This document shows, piece after piece, positions 11,531-22,690 of a DNA stretch of 64,000 nucleotides. How positions within the stretch are numbered: the first letter of the stretch is position 1; the number at the start of each line of letters is the position of its first letter. The position numbers and the translations under genes were made by a program. The DNA is from Apus apus (Eukaryota; Chordata; Aves; Apodiformes; Apodidae). The notes under the pieces were generated by a model. That model saw nothing but the letters and a program-made list of their open reading frames with translations, ran no database searches and had not been told where the DNA came from. Location of the stretch: contig NC_067294.1 of NCBI RefSeq assembly GCF_020740795.1, positions 18,543,001 to 18,607,000 of the forward strand, in the 5' to 3' direction.

Positions 11531-12890
11531 TGTGGCAGCCTGGTGCCGAGGACATGGTGTGCAGATCCATGCTGACCATCTGCTGTGGGCAGGAGGCACC
11601 TTGGGGCTGGGGAGCAGCTGGGGGGGCTGCATCCTATGGCTCTGGCTCCCCCCTCCCCAGCCCGCCTTGCTCCATGTCCTGCCATCTTGTGCCTGTGAAT
11701 AATTCACCGCCTCTGTCCCTGTTGTTTCCTTGCAGGTATTTATAGCCTGTGATCACGTCTCCTCGGAGGCAGCTCGCTCTGCCGGGGTGTAAATTTAGCT
11801 CCTGCCGTCTCTCACATGTCGTGCCCTCCAGTCCTTGCAGGAGCCCTTCCCCAGGCTCCTCGCTGGCAGGGCTGGAGCCTCCACGTCCCCCTCTGCTGCC
11901 ACCACCGTGCGGCTGCCCACCCTGGGCCTGGGGCAGTGCTGCTTGGCTGGGGCAGGGAGGTGCTGTGCCCTCCCGAGAGGTGCCACAGCCAAGCCGTGCT
12001 GCTCCATGCCATCCATGCTGAGTGTCCTCCTCTCCGCAGCCCGGCCCCAGAGGCCAGGGCAGCTCGGCTCAGCCCTGGCAGCTGTGGGGCCATCGAGCCG
12101 TTCAGCTGCTGCTGCACGGGGGCTGCTTTGAAATTCCTGGGCTGCCATCTGTGCTATGCAAATCCCCCAATCTGATGGCTGCGTGTGCACCCGCTTCCGG
12201 ACCCAGCGACAGGAGCTGTTATTATCCTGCTCCTCCTCCCTTCCAGCACCCAGCGGCAGATTTGGATCAGCAGAAACATTGTCCCTTCCCACGGGAAGAA
12301 GCCAAACACCCTTTGCTAAAAGGCCTCTGCTCTGCCCAAGCTGGGCCATGGAGTCGGGAAGGGATGAGTTGGCTCGAGGGGGATGGTTGTGTCACTGGAT
12401 CAGCTCCAGTCCCCCGCGTGCTGGGTCTGGCTGCCCAGATCATAGCACCCCACAAGCATCTGTGTACCCCCCCAAGCAGGAGACCTGGGGCTGAGGCTGG
12501 GGATGACAGGCAGGTGGGTCAGTGTCTGGGGCCAAAGCTGAGTGCAGGGCTGGGGAGCTCAGCCCTGTGGGTGGGCTCCAAGGAGGGGACTGGTGGGGAT
12601 GGAGGTGTGCTCAGCCCCTGGAGCATCCACCCAGGTGGTGGGGCGGGGTCCATGGGGTGAAGGGCACAGCACCCGGAGCTGGGCAGGAGAAGGGGGCAGC
12701 CCCAGGAGCAGCATGGATGTCCTGGGAGTGGGGTGAGCACCCACTGGGTTGGTGGCACTCAGCTGCTCCCACAGGACACCCTGCCCCACACCCCAGGGAC
12801 CTGTCCCCAGCCCTGGGGTCTGCAGGAGCCACACACGGACACAAAACCAGCACCGCTCACACCCTCCCCCCAGCTTGCCCCACCGCGGGG
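11531..12890. other. Intergenic, GC-rich, with an octamer-containing patch
   Basis: About 11690-11820 is moderately AT-rich (GAATAATTCACCGCC; GTAAATTTAGCTCC). ATGCAAAT, a perfect POU/OCT octamer, lies at 12156-12163. Everything else is GC-rich sequence with overlapping frames on both strands and no recognisable protein. Confidence 0.35.
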
Positions 12891-13400
12891 ACCTGGGGTG
12901 CAAATACCTCCATGAGCTGCCCTCGGCTTCCCGCCGGGCTCCCCCCGAGGTGTTTCAGGGGGGTGAGGCCATACCCACGGCTGTCAGGACGGCAGCGAGG
13001 GGTCACGGCCCCCGCTCCGTGCTCTTGGCATGAGCCGGTGGGAGGGCGGCGGGTCCTCTCCCCGGGGCGGGGGCGGCAGCGGCTCCCCGGGGTGAGGAGG
13101 GAAGCGGGGGCAGCTTTGCCAGCTCCGGGCTCGGGAGGTAATTAATGAGCATCCTGCGCTGCTCCCCGCTGAGTCCCCGTCCCCCCGGGGACCCCTCGGC
13201 CGGCAGCGCCCGCTCCTGCCGGCGTTGGGGGCCGGGGGACCCGGTAGCACGGGGCCTCGTTAATATTTTAGGAGCTCTTTTGTCCGCAGGGGATGGGGAG
13301 GCTCGCTCGCAATCGCCTTTCATCTCCGTGAGGCCTCAGCACGGGCTCCAGCCTCTTATCTGCCGCCTCCTCACCGCTTCGCTCCAGCCGCCTTGTTATG
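12890..13400. promoter_or_regulatory. CpG island B with AT-rich core
   Basis: CpG-dense sequence (CCCCGGGGCGGGGGCGGC near 13060; GGCCGGCAGCGCCCG near 13200) is interrupted by two short AT patches, GGTAATTAATGAGCATCC (about 13136) and CTCGTTAATATTTTAGGAGC (about 13256). The second is followed by a good acceptor-like TTTTGTCCGCAG. No donor-bounded exon stands out. Likely a regulatory island or promoter; strand unclear. Confidence 0.45.
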
Positions 13401-13424
13401 GGCCTTGGGGTTGGGTTTTGGTTT

Positions 13425-13482
13425 TATTTCTTTTTTTTTCTCTTCTTCTTTTTTTTTTTTCTTTTTTTTTTTTTTTTCCTAA
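13425..13482. repeat. Polypyrimidine T/C tract
   Basis: A long T-rich run broken by single C bases. The minus strand is a polypurine A/G tract. It produces spurious phenylalanine-rich frames on the plus strand. Confidence 0.95.
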
Positions 13483-14695
13483 GCAGGGCTGGAAAAAAAT
13501 CCTGGCTGCTCCTGGCCAAAGGGCCACTGCTGGGGCATCTTGTTTGTCTCCTGCCTGCTCAACCCTCGGCCCCTGCGCTGGAGCTTCTGACCAGGCTCTG
13601 CTGGATGTGGCCCCTGCTGTGCTGGGGGTTGGTGCTGAGCCTGGGCACCTGTGGGTCCCTGTGGTGGCAGGGAGAGGAGCGGGGTGGGGGTGCCTTGCCT
13701 GCCTGCCAGGCCCTGGGCCACAGTGAAGGTGGGGTGGGATGCACTGGGGCTGCATCCCCAGGGCTGGGCCAACAGCTGACACTGCTGCTCTGGCCCCCCC
13801 AGGGATGTCCTGAAACACCAGCCCTGGAGATGGGGCAGAGCCAGGTCAGTGTGAGGAGGAAGAGGAGGATGGAGGAGCTCATGGCTGGAGGGGAACCAGG
13901 GGCTGCCCTGATGTTCTGCTTCTCCTGAGCTGGAGAGCGTGAGCAGAGCTGGGGAAGTGGAGGGTGCCCTGGGAACAGACCCCACTCAGCCCTGGGGCTT
14001 TGTCCAGCCATGCCACATGGATGGTCCTCTCTTGTTCCTCTAACCAGCTTGCCAGATGCCCAGCTGCTCCCAGCTCCCATGCTTGCAGGATCAGCCCCTC
14101 TTGGCTTCCCCAGCCAGCGGTGCCAGTTCCAGAACACCAACAGGTGTGGGTTGCTCAGGGACCTTGCTTGGGATCCCGGGGGGATTCTCCAAGGGACCCC
14201 TTCACACATGGACTCTGCATTGCAGATCTGACTCTATCTCCCATCTCCTGTGCCACAGAGGAGTGATGCAGCAGGACTCACCTTGCCCTGGAAGAGACCC
14301 AACACTCAAGCCCAGCCACCTCCAAGTGTTTGGAATAGCTCTGGCAAGGACAAGATGTGGCTGCCCACGAGTCCATCCCAGTGGGTCAAACCCATCTGTC
14401 TGGCCCTTTGCCCAAGCAAGAACTTGGGTCCCAGGAGGAAACCTGGCTGCAGGCCTTCAGGGGACCTTGCCAGCCATGTCACACCAGGGTGACAGCTTCC
14501 TCCCAGGGGAAGGTGGGACCCACTGTCCCCCAGTGATGCACTCAGGGGTTCAGAGCTCCTCCATCCTGCACCAGCTGCAGGCAGGGACTGCTGCCATCCC
14601 CTGGGAGGTGGCCATCCCTCCTGGCACTGGCACTGCTGGCAGGGCCAGGCTCAGGGACCGCGGGGACGGCTGGCGCCTGCGCTCAGGAAGGGGGT
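13483..14695. other. Intergenic, GC-rich, no gene seen
   Basis: Frames up to 216 codons occur on both strands without recognisable motifs or splice structure. Confidence 0.4.
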
Positions 14696-14699
14696 GAGC

Positions 14700-14935
14700 T
14701 CACGGGTTTAATTTTCTCAAGGCTTCGCTCAGCTCTGACATGTGATCCTCGTTACAGGAAGGACGCGGCGAGCGCCGTCCCCTGGGGCTGCCCGGCTCGA
14801 CCTTGTGGGAAGAGGTAAGAGCACATCACGGCTTTTCCGCCCCGCTGGTGTTGCTTCCAACAGCAATTTAATATCTCCCTGATAACCCAGGCCGAGTTTC
14901 AGGCACTGCTAAAAAAAAACCCAAACAACACAACC
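14700..14935. promoter_or_regulatory. AT-rich islet around the candidate exon
   Basis: Unique, moderately AT-rich sequence such as GGGTTTAATTTTCTCAAGG and CAGCAATTTAATATCTCCC within a GC-rich region. It is a candidate conserved noncoding block. Confidence 0.28.
14758..14814 (+). CDS. Candidate 57-nt internal exon, product unknown
   Basis: The segment is bounded by a convincing acceptor and donor. On the 5' side a branch-point-like CTGAC (A at 14738) lies 19 nt before the AG of GATCCTCGTTACAG. On the 3' side is AGAG followed by GTAAGA, near the consensus donor. The length is a multiple of three and all three plus-strand frames are open, so it could be a frame-preserving cassette exon; frame 1 would read EGRGERRPLGLPGSTLWEE. 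It is CpG-rich compared with its AT-rich flanks (14700-14757 and 14860-14935). I recognise no protein. Neighbouring exons are not evident within several kb, and short GC-rich segments between AG and GT are common by chance. A noncoding exon or a conserved element is equally possible. Confidence 0.22.
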
Positions 14936-15529
14936 AACTAAGAGGCATCTCTGGAGAAAAAGCTGTTTTCCCCCTTTGGAGCACCCAGGCACAGCTGGGC
15001 AGGGCTGGCTCCTGCTGCCATTGCCTGCCCTGGCCTGTCCTGGGCTCCCAGCAGGTGATGGGTGCCCTTGGCCAGGGACCTGAAGCCCTCCTGGAGAGGT
15101 AAGGAGGACTGTGAGGCTCCTGGAGCAGGGGCCATCACTGCTGAGCTCTGTGCCCAGTGGAGAGGGAACGGCCACCAGCACAAGGTGGGAGCCAGCGCAG
15201 CAGCAGCTCATCCCATGGTGAAGCTCGCAGCAGCATTCTGGCTGGTTGTTTAGAAAGGATGAGCAAGTGTGTTTGAGTCATAAGCCTGAGCAGCTGGAGT
15301 GGACCTGCCCCCTCCATCCTCATCTCAGTCCAGGGAAGGCCATCATCGTTGTCTCCATCCTCTCAGGCAGCCCTTTTGGGATGCAACCAACACTTAGGGG
15401 CTACAATGGGGTTTCAACACTGATCCCAGCAAGCATGAGTCCTGAGGGCTGGTCCCTGACAGATGAGGCAGGACTAGAGGTGGGCTTGTCTGCTTCCAGA
15501 ATTTGCTCTTCAGGCCACTCTAGCCATGT
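14936..15529. other. Intergenic, nothing seen
   Basis: Unique GC-rich sequence without a supported feature. Confidence 0.4.
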
Positions 15530-15900
15530 ATGGTGCTCCAGATCCAGGTTTCTGACCATGTCTCCCCAGACTCACCTCTCTGAGCTCCGTTCTCCAGACT
15601 CAATTTCCCAGGGTCCTTTCCTTGAGCTCTCTTACCTGTGCTCACCTCTGCAAGCTCTCCAGGGTCAGTTCCTTGGACATGACTTGGGTATAGCTCTCCA
15701 GGCCTGGCTCTCCAGTCATGGCTTGTTGGAAGTGACAGTCCAGGCTTGGCTCCCAGGGTAGTTCTCCAGGCTTGGTCCCACAGGTTCAGCTCTCCAGGGT
15801 CAGCTGCCCTGGCACGACCTGCTGGAGATGCTTGGTTCTCCAGGTGCCACTTGCTGGAGTATCAGCTCAGGCTTGGTGTCTCCTTGGTGGTTCAGCTCCC
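15530..15900. repeat. Degenerate minisatellite around AGCTCTCCAGG
   Basis: The words CTCCAG, GCTCTCCAGG and CAGGCTTGG recur roughly every 15-45 bases with drift (for example near 15583, 15655, 15692, 15764 and 15790). This is an old, heavily diverged tandem array. Frames across it are not genes. Confidence 0.65.
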
Positions 15901-15949
15901 GTGGCTGGGCTCCCTGGCCAGCCCGGTGCCAGCAGAGGGCCTCCCTTAC

Positions 15950-16240
15950 CAAACAGAGCACCGCACTGCCACAAAATTATAAAACACATTATCTATTTGG
16001 CAAAACTTTGTGAAACGACCAGCAAATGGGCTGGAGTTTGTTCTCCTCCAGAAGACTGGAGACAACGTGTGTCGTGTCCCCCCCCTTCTTTTTTAATGCC
16101 AGCACTCGAGAGGCATTAAAGCCGCGGGAGTGTTTGTCATTAAAATGGCAATTCCGAAGCTAGGCAGTAAATTTAACATCATAAAAGGCACAGGGAGGGT
16201 CTTGCTCATCTGTTGCTCTTCAAAGAAAAGTGTTCGTTGC
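15950..16240. promoter_or_regulatory. AT-rich islet, candidate conserved noncoding element
   Basis: A sharply bounded non-repetitive AT-rich block. It includes AAAATTATAAAACACATTAT, a pair of GGCATTAAA / GTCATTAAAATGG words (16112 and 16137) and AGTAAATTTAACATCATAAA. Several TAAT/ATTA homeodomain-type cores are present. It is followed by an A-rich tract with AATAAATAAAT (16240-16267). The regulatory reading is inference from composition and motif clustering. Confidence 0.38.
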
Positions 16241-16385
16241 TTCAGAAAAAAAAAAAAATAAATAAATTGGGAAGAGACAGGTGAAGGGAAAGAGGTGGCA
16301 GCTCTTTCTGCAGCTGGGGGGCTGCAGGGGAGCTGGTGGTGGGGCTTTTGGCCAGGGAGATGGGACCTTTCAGGCTAGGGCTGCT

Positions 16386-16545
16386 GGAAGAGGGAGTGTG
16401 TGGGTGATGGAGGTGAGGGGGGTGAGGGAGGTGAGCGGAGTGGTGGAGATGAGGGGGGTGATGGAGAGGAGGGGGGTGATGGAGGTGAGGGAGGTGAGAG
16501 GTGGTGGAGGTGAGGGAGGTGGTGGAGGTGCGGGAGGAGCAGGGC
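16386..16545. repeat. GGTGAGGGAGGTGGA minisatellite
   Basis: Imperfect tandem copies of GGAGGTGAGGG / GGTGATGGAG make a purine-rich plus strand of about 160 bases with strong G-quadruplex potential. It lies about 150 bases before CpG island C. Confidence 0.9.
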
Positions 16546-16689
16546 GGTACCACCAGCAGCTCTTCCCGCAAAGATTTTCCTCCTGGGCTCCGCACATCTC
16601 CGGGGGGGGGGGAGGACGAGCGGAGACACTGCCTGGGCAACACCTCCCCTTCTGCTGGCTGGCTCTGTCCTCCCAGCACGAGGGGATGT

Positions 16690-17480
16690 GAAAATCCCAG
16701 CGGCGGGGTGAGAACCAGACAGGGACCCCCTCTCTGCCCCGAAATGTGGCGGCGCCGGCCGAGCTGGGACCACCCGGCTCCCGCCGCCAGCGCGGCCCGT
16801 TGTCACCTCCAGGGCCGGGCTCTGCCGGCGGAACCAGCCGCCTTGGAGCCCTTCGCTAAATAATTCAGGAGATTTTTTTTCCTTATTATTATTGCGAGAA
16901 AGCTGCTTGCTTTTTTTTTTTTTTGCTTTTTTTTCTTCTCTTTCCTTTTCCTTTTTTCCCCCCTAAGGTCGCAGGATTTTCCCAGCCGGGTTTCAGGCGG
17001 GGGGGGGGGGGAAGGTGGAAGGGGAGAGGGGGCACACTCAGGCCGCCCCCGGCCTGTGTTTCCAGCTCGGCTCCCGATGTCGTTTAGGGATTGTAAAACC
17101 GTGGCCGCTCCCCCGCTTCTCTTTTCTCTCCGCAGCCAATTTTTTTTCCCCTCCGCGCCGCTCTCATGGCAGCGGCAAAGGTCAGACCCCCGCCTCTGAA
17201 AGCAGCCCTCGCCCCCCCGCACCAATTCCTCTCCCCCCCCCCCACCCCGGTTATTAGATTTAGGAAGCCCGGGGGAGGCTGAAGCGGAGGGCAAAGGCGG
17301 CTGGGCAAGCCGGGGTGCTGGGGTGGGGCTGGGGGATGGATGGAGGGGCTGCCGAGGGAGGTGGGTGAGCCCCCCACCCCGCCTGGGGGGGCAGCGGGGC
17401 AGGGGGGGGCCGGCAGCGGCGAGTGCGGGAAGAACGGGGGAGAAGATCGTGGAGTTGATGAGGCCGCCGGGGCGAGGAGA
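16690..17480. promoter_or_regulatory. CpG island C, promoter-like
   Basis: CpG-dense (GTGGCGGCGCCGGCCGAGC; CCGCCGCCAGCGCGGCC) with an AT-rich core at 16850-16965 that includes TTATTATTATTGCGAG and T tracts. A CCAAT box lies at 17136-17140 and CAAAGGTCA, a nuclear-receptor-type site, at 17176-17184. No exon can be assigned. A 13-base G run lies near 17000. Confidence 0.5.
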
Positions 17481-17589
17481 CGCTGCGCCGGGCTCGGGGG
17501 TTTGTGCTGCGGGGATGAAAATCTCCCCGGGTGAAAGGAGAGTGGGGCTGAGGGGGGGTGTGGGGGTGCCCCTCGGAGGAGGAGTGGGC

Positions 17590-18185
17590 GTTGTGGCAGA
17601 GGGGTGAGCCCCACGGGAGAGGGTTGAGGGTCACAGCGACGGGTGAGCCTCGTGGAAGAAGGGTTTGTGAGGTCAAAGGGATGGGATGAGCCCCTTGGAA
17701 GAGCTGGGGGGGGGCACCTCAATGGGAGCCCCAGAGGAGAGGGCTGAGGTCACTGTGACAGGATAAGCCCTGTGGAAGACTGTATGTTGGGGGGAGTGTC
17801 ACACCAATGGGAGCCCCACACAAGAAGGCTGGGGGGGGTCATGGTGATGGGATGAGTCTCATGGAAAAGGTTTGGGAGGTTAAAGAGATGGGGCAAGCCT
17901 CATGGAAGAGCACTGGGGGAGCTCACATTGATGGAAGACTCACAGAATAGAGCTGGGGGGGTCACAGACACAGGATGAGTGTCATGAAAGAGACTTGGGG
18001 GGTCATGGTGATGGGATGAGCCTCATGGAAGAGTTTGGGGGGGGAATTACATCAATAGGATCCCCACAAAAGAGTGTTGGGGGTCACAATGGTAGGATGA
18101 GACCCACGGAAGAGGGTTAAGAGTCGTGGCAACTGGGTGAGCTCCATGGAAGAGGACTGAGGGTGACAATGATGGGATGAGTCAA
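17590..18185. repeat. Minisatellite, about 40-bp unit, on the edge of island C
   Basis: At least a dozen degenerate units follow the pattern GGTCAC-n-TGATGGGATGAG then CCTCATGGAAGAG then TTGGGGGG. Units next to the island keep CpG (CACGGGAG, AGCGACGGG, CCTCGTGGAAG at 17610-17655). Units further away have the decayed forms (CTCATGGAAGAG, GTGATGGGATGAG). Confidence 0.88.
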
Positions 18186-18419
18186 TGAGGGTGCAGTGGG
18201 GGGCGATGACAGGGTGCATGACAAAGGGACCATGACTGGGCTGGGAGCGGGGGGTCCCCTGGGGTGCTCTGCTGTGGCAGGGCTGGGCAGCCACGGGGCA
18301 CACCCAGCAGGACCCAGGCAAGGGGCAGAGCCCAGGCGTGGGGCAGGAGGTGCTGGCAGCCTTGGTGCCAGTCTGTGCTCTGATCCCTGCAGGTCTGGTC
18401 CTGGCCCAGGCACCACTCA
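18186..18419. other. Intergenic, nothing seen
   Basis: GC-rich unique sequence after the minisatellite. Confidence 0.35.
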
Positions 18420-18870
18420 TGCCTTTAAACTTTGCCAGCGGATGGTTTTTAATTACAACCAGAAGACGTCGCCCCGCGCCCCGGCCCTTCGGGGATGACC
18501 ACTGCTCACATCCTCTGCCTTTGGTCTTCCTGCCTGCACAGCTTGACGTGGGCAGATGAAAGTGTGAGTGTGTCCCCGCCAAAAAAACAAAAAAAACACG
18601 CCAGAAAAAGAAAAAGGCAGTCATAAAATCACACTGCTGAGACGTCCCCAGCCCAGAGTGCCATGAGGTGGTGGCTACTGGGAGCCCCAGCCCGGGGAGC
18701 GGGGCCGTCCCCTTCAGCCCTTCTAAAAATAACAGCTGGGAGCCCGGCGAGCGCCGGGTGCCTAACTGGAACCAGCTTTCAAACTCCCAGCTGGAAGAGG
18801 CTTTCAAAGCCTACCCCAGCCTTTCTGGGAAAGAGCAATTAAAAATAGTGAAGGACAGACAGCACCCGTC
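18420..18870. promoter_or_regulatory. AT-rich patches, candidate conserved elements
   Basis: Three unique blocks: 18421-18470 (TTTTTAATTACAACCAGAAG, with a TAATTA-type core), an A-rich stretch at 18580-18640, and 18720-18860 (CAATTAAAAATAGTGAAGG). The last contains the imperfect palindrome GCCCGGCGAGCGCCGGGTG near 18740, able to form a GC hairpin. Confidence 0.28.
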
Positions 18871-20429
18871 CCTGCTGCCCCTCCTGCGCTCACCCTGGGG
18901 AGGACACGGAGAGTTGGTTTGCAGGGCTGGCATTTCCCCTGGCTCAGTGTAGAAAGACCAGCAGGGTCTGGAGCAATGGAGCTGGGGCTGCAGGAATGGC
19001 ATGGGCTGGGGAGGAATTCAGCCTCCTCGATCCCAGGAGAAGGGGGGCAGCAGGGCTAGGGTACCCCAGGGAGAGCTGCTGGGGCTGTTCCAACATTTTC
19101 CTCAGCTGGTTGCCAGCATGCTTGAGCTGGAGCTGGCATGGAGCTGCGGTTGCATCCAGGCTGGAGCTCAGCAGGACAAAGGCCAGGTTGTCCCTGGAGG
19201 GATTTGCATAGAGCGACATCCTGCAGCCCCCTCCAGCTGGCCAGGGTGTGAGGATGGCTCTGGGGCCAGGTGGGGGACTCTGAGCAGCCCACAAGGTCTC
19301 CAGCCTCTCCACCCACAGATCTCCAGCCCCTCCTCCATGGGTCTCAGCCCCACCACTCCTGAGGTCATCCATGGCTGAGATGGTGCTGGACCCCTGCACA
19401 CTCTGAGCCTGGAGATGGCCCCCATGCAGGTCCAGCTGGTGGCACCTGCCTGATGCCTGTCAGGTCTTTGGTCAACCCGCCATGGTGCTGGCATGGAGCC
19501 TGTGAGCCCAAGCACTGCTGCCACTGTCCCCACTCCTGCTGCACCCCCAATTCCACCTTCCCCACCACTAGCCCCACAGTGAGGGCAGCCAGCCTGGCCC
19601 CTCGGGTGTCACAGCTGCCTCCTTGGCTGGGGATCCCCAGAGGCACAGGGCTGCTCCTGGCATCTGTGCAGTCACACTTCCCCAGACCCATGGGTCTCCT
19701 GCCAGAATCTGCCCGTGCTTCCTCCCACCTCCCTACGGAGGGTGTGGGGCCAGAGCAGAACCCCCGAGATGCCCCAGCAGTGGTTCCCCTGGTGCTCCTT
19801 TCCTCTCCCATGTGCTCATCTCATTATGTCCTAATTCCCTAACGAACGGCCATGAGAGAGGAAGTCTCGTGGAAGCCTGTCCTGGCAGCATCTTCCTGCC
19901 ACCAGCCCAAGCACCAACTCCAGCAGAACGTGATTTCCTCAGGATCAGACAGACCTAGTTGGTGTGTTTGGCCTGGCACAAACCCCGTGTCTCTCCTTCC
20001 TCTCTTTGACTGACCAGGGCACAACTTGTTCTTCTCCCCAGTTTGCCCTTATCAAGGTCACAAACAAGGACGTCCCACGTCCTCCTTTAAAATCCTGGCA
20101 AAAGGTTCATGTTCCCCCTGCCACCAGCATGTGCTGGATTTCCAGAAGCCTCCCAGGATCCTGGGCTCTGAGTGTGGCTGCCACTGGTACCCACAGCCAG
20201 ACAAAGTCCTCCTGGTCCTGTGGGGATGGTGGTACTTTGGCATCATCCAGCTGTCCTGTCTATGTTCCTGCTGCAGGACCACAGCGTTCTGGTGGGGATG
20301 GACCCGTAGGTGAGCGGGGGGAACCGTGTTGTGTGTGTCTGTAACTTCAGAGGAGGCTTCTAGGCCATTTTGGGGACATGGAGGAAAAATCAAAACCTTG
20401 CAAAGTGGTTGATCCCAGGGTGTCCAGTG
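18871..20429. other. Intergenic, no gene seen
   Basis: Unique GC-rich sequence. The frames here are short or shadows of each other, and no domain is recognisable. Confidence 0.4.
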
Positions 20430-21034
20430 GCTGGAAGGCAACCCTGTCATCCAAAGCAGTATGACTAGCAGGGTGAGGGAGGGGATTTTTCCCCTCTGCT
20501 CCACTCTGATGAGACCCCCCTGCAGTGCTGGGTTCCGCTCTGGGGTCCCCAACACAAGAAGGACATGCAACTGTTGGAGTGAGTCCAGAGGAGGCCACGG
20601 AGATGATCCCAGGGCTGGAGCAGCTCTGCTCTGGAGACAGGCTGGGAGAGTTGGGGTGTTCAGCCTGGAGAAGAGAAGGCTCCAGGGAGACCTCAGAGCA
20701 CCTTCCAGTGCCTGAAGGGGCTCCAGGAAAGCTGGGGAGGGGCTTGGGACAAGGGCAGGGAGGGATGGGACAAGGGGGAAGGGTTTCAAACTGGAAGAGG
20801 AGAGACTGAGATGAGATCTGAGGGAGAAATTCTTCACTGCAAGGGAGGTGAGACCCTAGCCCAGGTTGCCCAGGGAAGCTGTGGCTGCTCCATCCTTGAA
20901 GTGTTGAAAGGCAGGTTGGATGGGGCTTGGAGCAACCTGGTCTGGTGGGAGGTGTCCCTGCCCATGCAGGGGGGTTGGAACTAGATGATCTTTAAGGTCC
21001 CTTCCAACCCAAAGCGTTCCATGGTGCTATGATG
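20430..21034 (+). mobile_element. CR1 LINE copy, longest in the window
   Basis: A sense copy of about 600 bp reaching into the 3' part of the element: TGACTAGCAGGGTGAGGGAG, GAGTGAGTCCAGAGGAGGCC, GGGGTGTTCAGCCTGGAGAA, the shared segment, and an end near CATGGTGCTATGATG. The 259-codon minus frame at 20058-20837 crosses it antisense and is not a gene. Confidence 0.94.
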
Positions 21035-22575
21035 CTCCCAGCTCACTGCTCTCCTGGCTGCAGTAGCCCAGCAAAGCTCAGGGGAAGGCATCTGTCCCCA
21101 CAGCTCTTCTTGAGGAATATTTGCTCCTGGAAAGAACAAAGGGAAGCCCAGGGCCAGGGGGCCCAGCTGAGACACCCTGGAGGGGATGCCCCCAGCAGTG
21201 AGGGTCCTGCAAGGTGGTCGTTCACAGAGAAGTGGGGCAGCTCATGTGGGGTCCACCAGGGAGGTGGAGAAGAGCTCTGGAGCACAGCAGAGATCCAAAA
21301 GGGAGATGGGGCTTCTCCTGCCCCAGCCCCAGCAGGTGAAGGCAGGCAGGAGCACAGCAGGGGCAGTGGGAGTAGCCTGGTGGGGGGCCCAGCTGGTGCG
21401 TGGGCCCCTGGGAGGCTGCAGAGAGGGAGGAGAAATGGAAAACGGCTCCTTTGAGCCTTCCCCGTGTGCTGTAGGAAGGCAGGAGGGGGGTGAGGCAGGG
21501 AGGGCAGAGCTTGGGGGACTCCCTGGCAGAGTCCAGGAGGGGATGGAGAGTCTGTGTCCAGGCAGGGAGATGGGCCTTTGGGGCTGGACCCAGCTCCAGA
21601 TACCGAGATCCACTGGTGACCATGGACATCACCAACACAGCTGCTGGACCAAGAGCAGGACTGTCCCAGCAGCCCACAAACCCCACTGAACCTCAGTCCC
21701 CAGGAGCCACCAACTCAGCCCCAGCATCCTCCCATAGCCCAGGGTGGGCTCCCGGGGGAAAAGGAGCAGGCAGGAGCCTTTTCTCCTGGAGCTACCATCC
21801 TGCCCTGCCCAGGGAGGTGCTGGAACCTGCCCAAGGCAACAGACTCCCACTCTGGAATTTTCAGACCTTCTGGGCTTGGATCCTGACTCCTGATGGATCC
21901 TCTGGCTTAGCAGTGGGAGGACAGAGCTCCAGCTCTGCAGGGCTGCAGTGGGACATCTCTTCCAGATCATCAGGTATGTGCTGGGATGATACATGTATGG
22001 TCCAGAGAGTGGGGCATGTTGATAATCCACACTTGTTCTTCATCAACATTTATACGTCCATCCTCCACTCCTGTTCAGCACCACTCATTTCCCCTATTGA
22101 AGGTGGAATCCAATGACAGCCTCCTCCATTGGCCCGTGAGTGACAAGGCTCATTCCCAAGGGGACAGGAGCCCCACTGAGGGAGAACAGCCAGCTTGCTG
22201 GTGACCACAAGAGCTTAGCTGTGCCCAAGGAGCATCCCTCTGGCTGCCTTGGAAGCAAAGCCAGAAGCCCAGGAAAGTTCTGGTGCTCCAAATCACAGGA
22301 TGGTGGTCAAAGGCTGGAGCTGGCAGTACAATGGCCTGGAGGTTTGCATTTTGTGTTGAGAAGATGTCCAGAACACTTGAGACAATGAGAGAGTCCCACT
22401 ACAACATGCCCATCTGGCAATACCTTCATGTCTTCAGAGTTGCCAGCTCAGCTCTGAGCATGTCACCACATCTGCCTTACTTCAAGCCACCAGTGTGACT
22501 TTGTGCTCACAGAGGAGCCAGTTCCCTGGGGCAGCTGCCCCCAAGAGCTGCTGAAATGCAGTGAGCAGGGTCATA
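21035..22575. other. Intergenic, no gene seen
   Basis: Unique sequence. Overlapping frames on both strands (for example 21490-22116) without recognisable protein features. Confidence 0.4.
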
Positions 22576-22690
22576 GAGAGGGACTTTTGACAATGGCAGG
22601 GGTGTCCCTGCCCATGGAAAGAGGATGGACTACACGGTCTTTAAGGTCCTTTCCAACCCAAAACCATGAAATGATTCTATGATTCTATGA
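22576..22690 (+). mobile_element. CR1 3' end with tandem tail
   Basis: Starts around CAATGGCAGGGGTGTCCC, continues through GGTCTTTAAGGTCCTTTCC, and ends in two tandem copies of the CR1 8-bp terminal repeat (ATTCTATG ATTCTATG) at 22673-22688. Confidence 0.9.

Noticed and set aside
10838-11745. 245- and 287-codon plus frames near 11 kb (also 20058-20837 minus and 62944-63753 minus)
   Set aside because: They read antisense through CR1 3' segments. They are not CR1 ORF1/ORF2 protein, which these truncated copies do not contain.
12156-12163. Perfect octamer ATGCAAAT as an enhancer call
   Set aside because: A single 8-base match is expected by chance in 64 kb on two strands. It is mentioned in the region description only.
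18052-18807. 251-codon minus frame
   Set aside because: Starts in AT-rich noncoding DNA, includes an F-run from an A-rich tract and ends inside a minisatellite.
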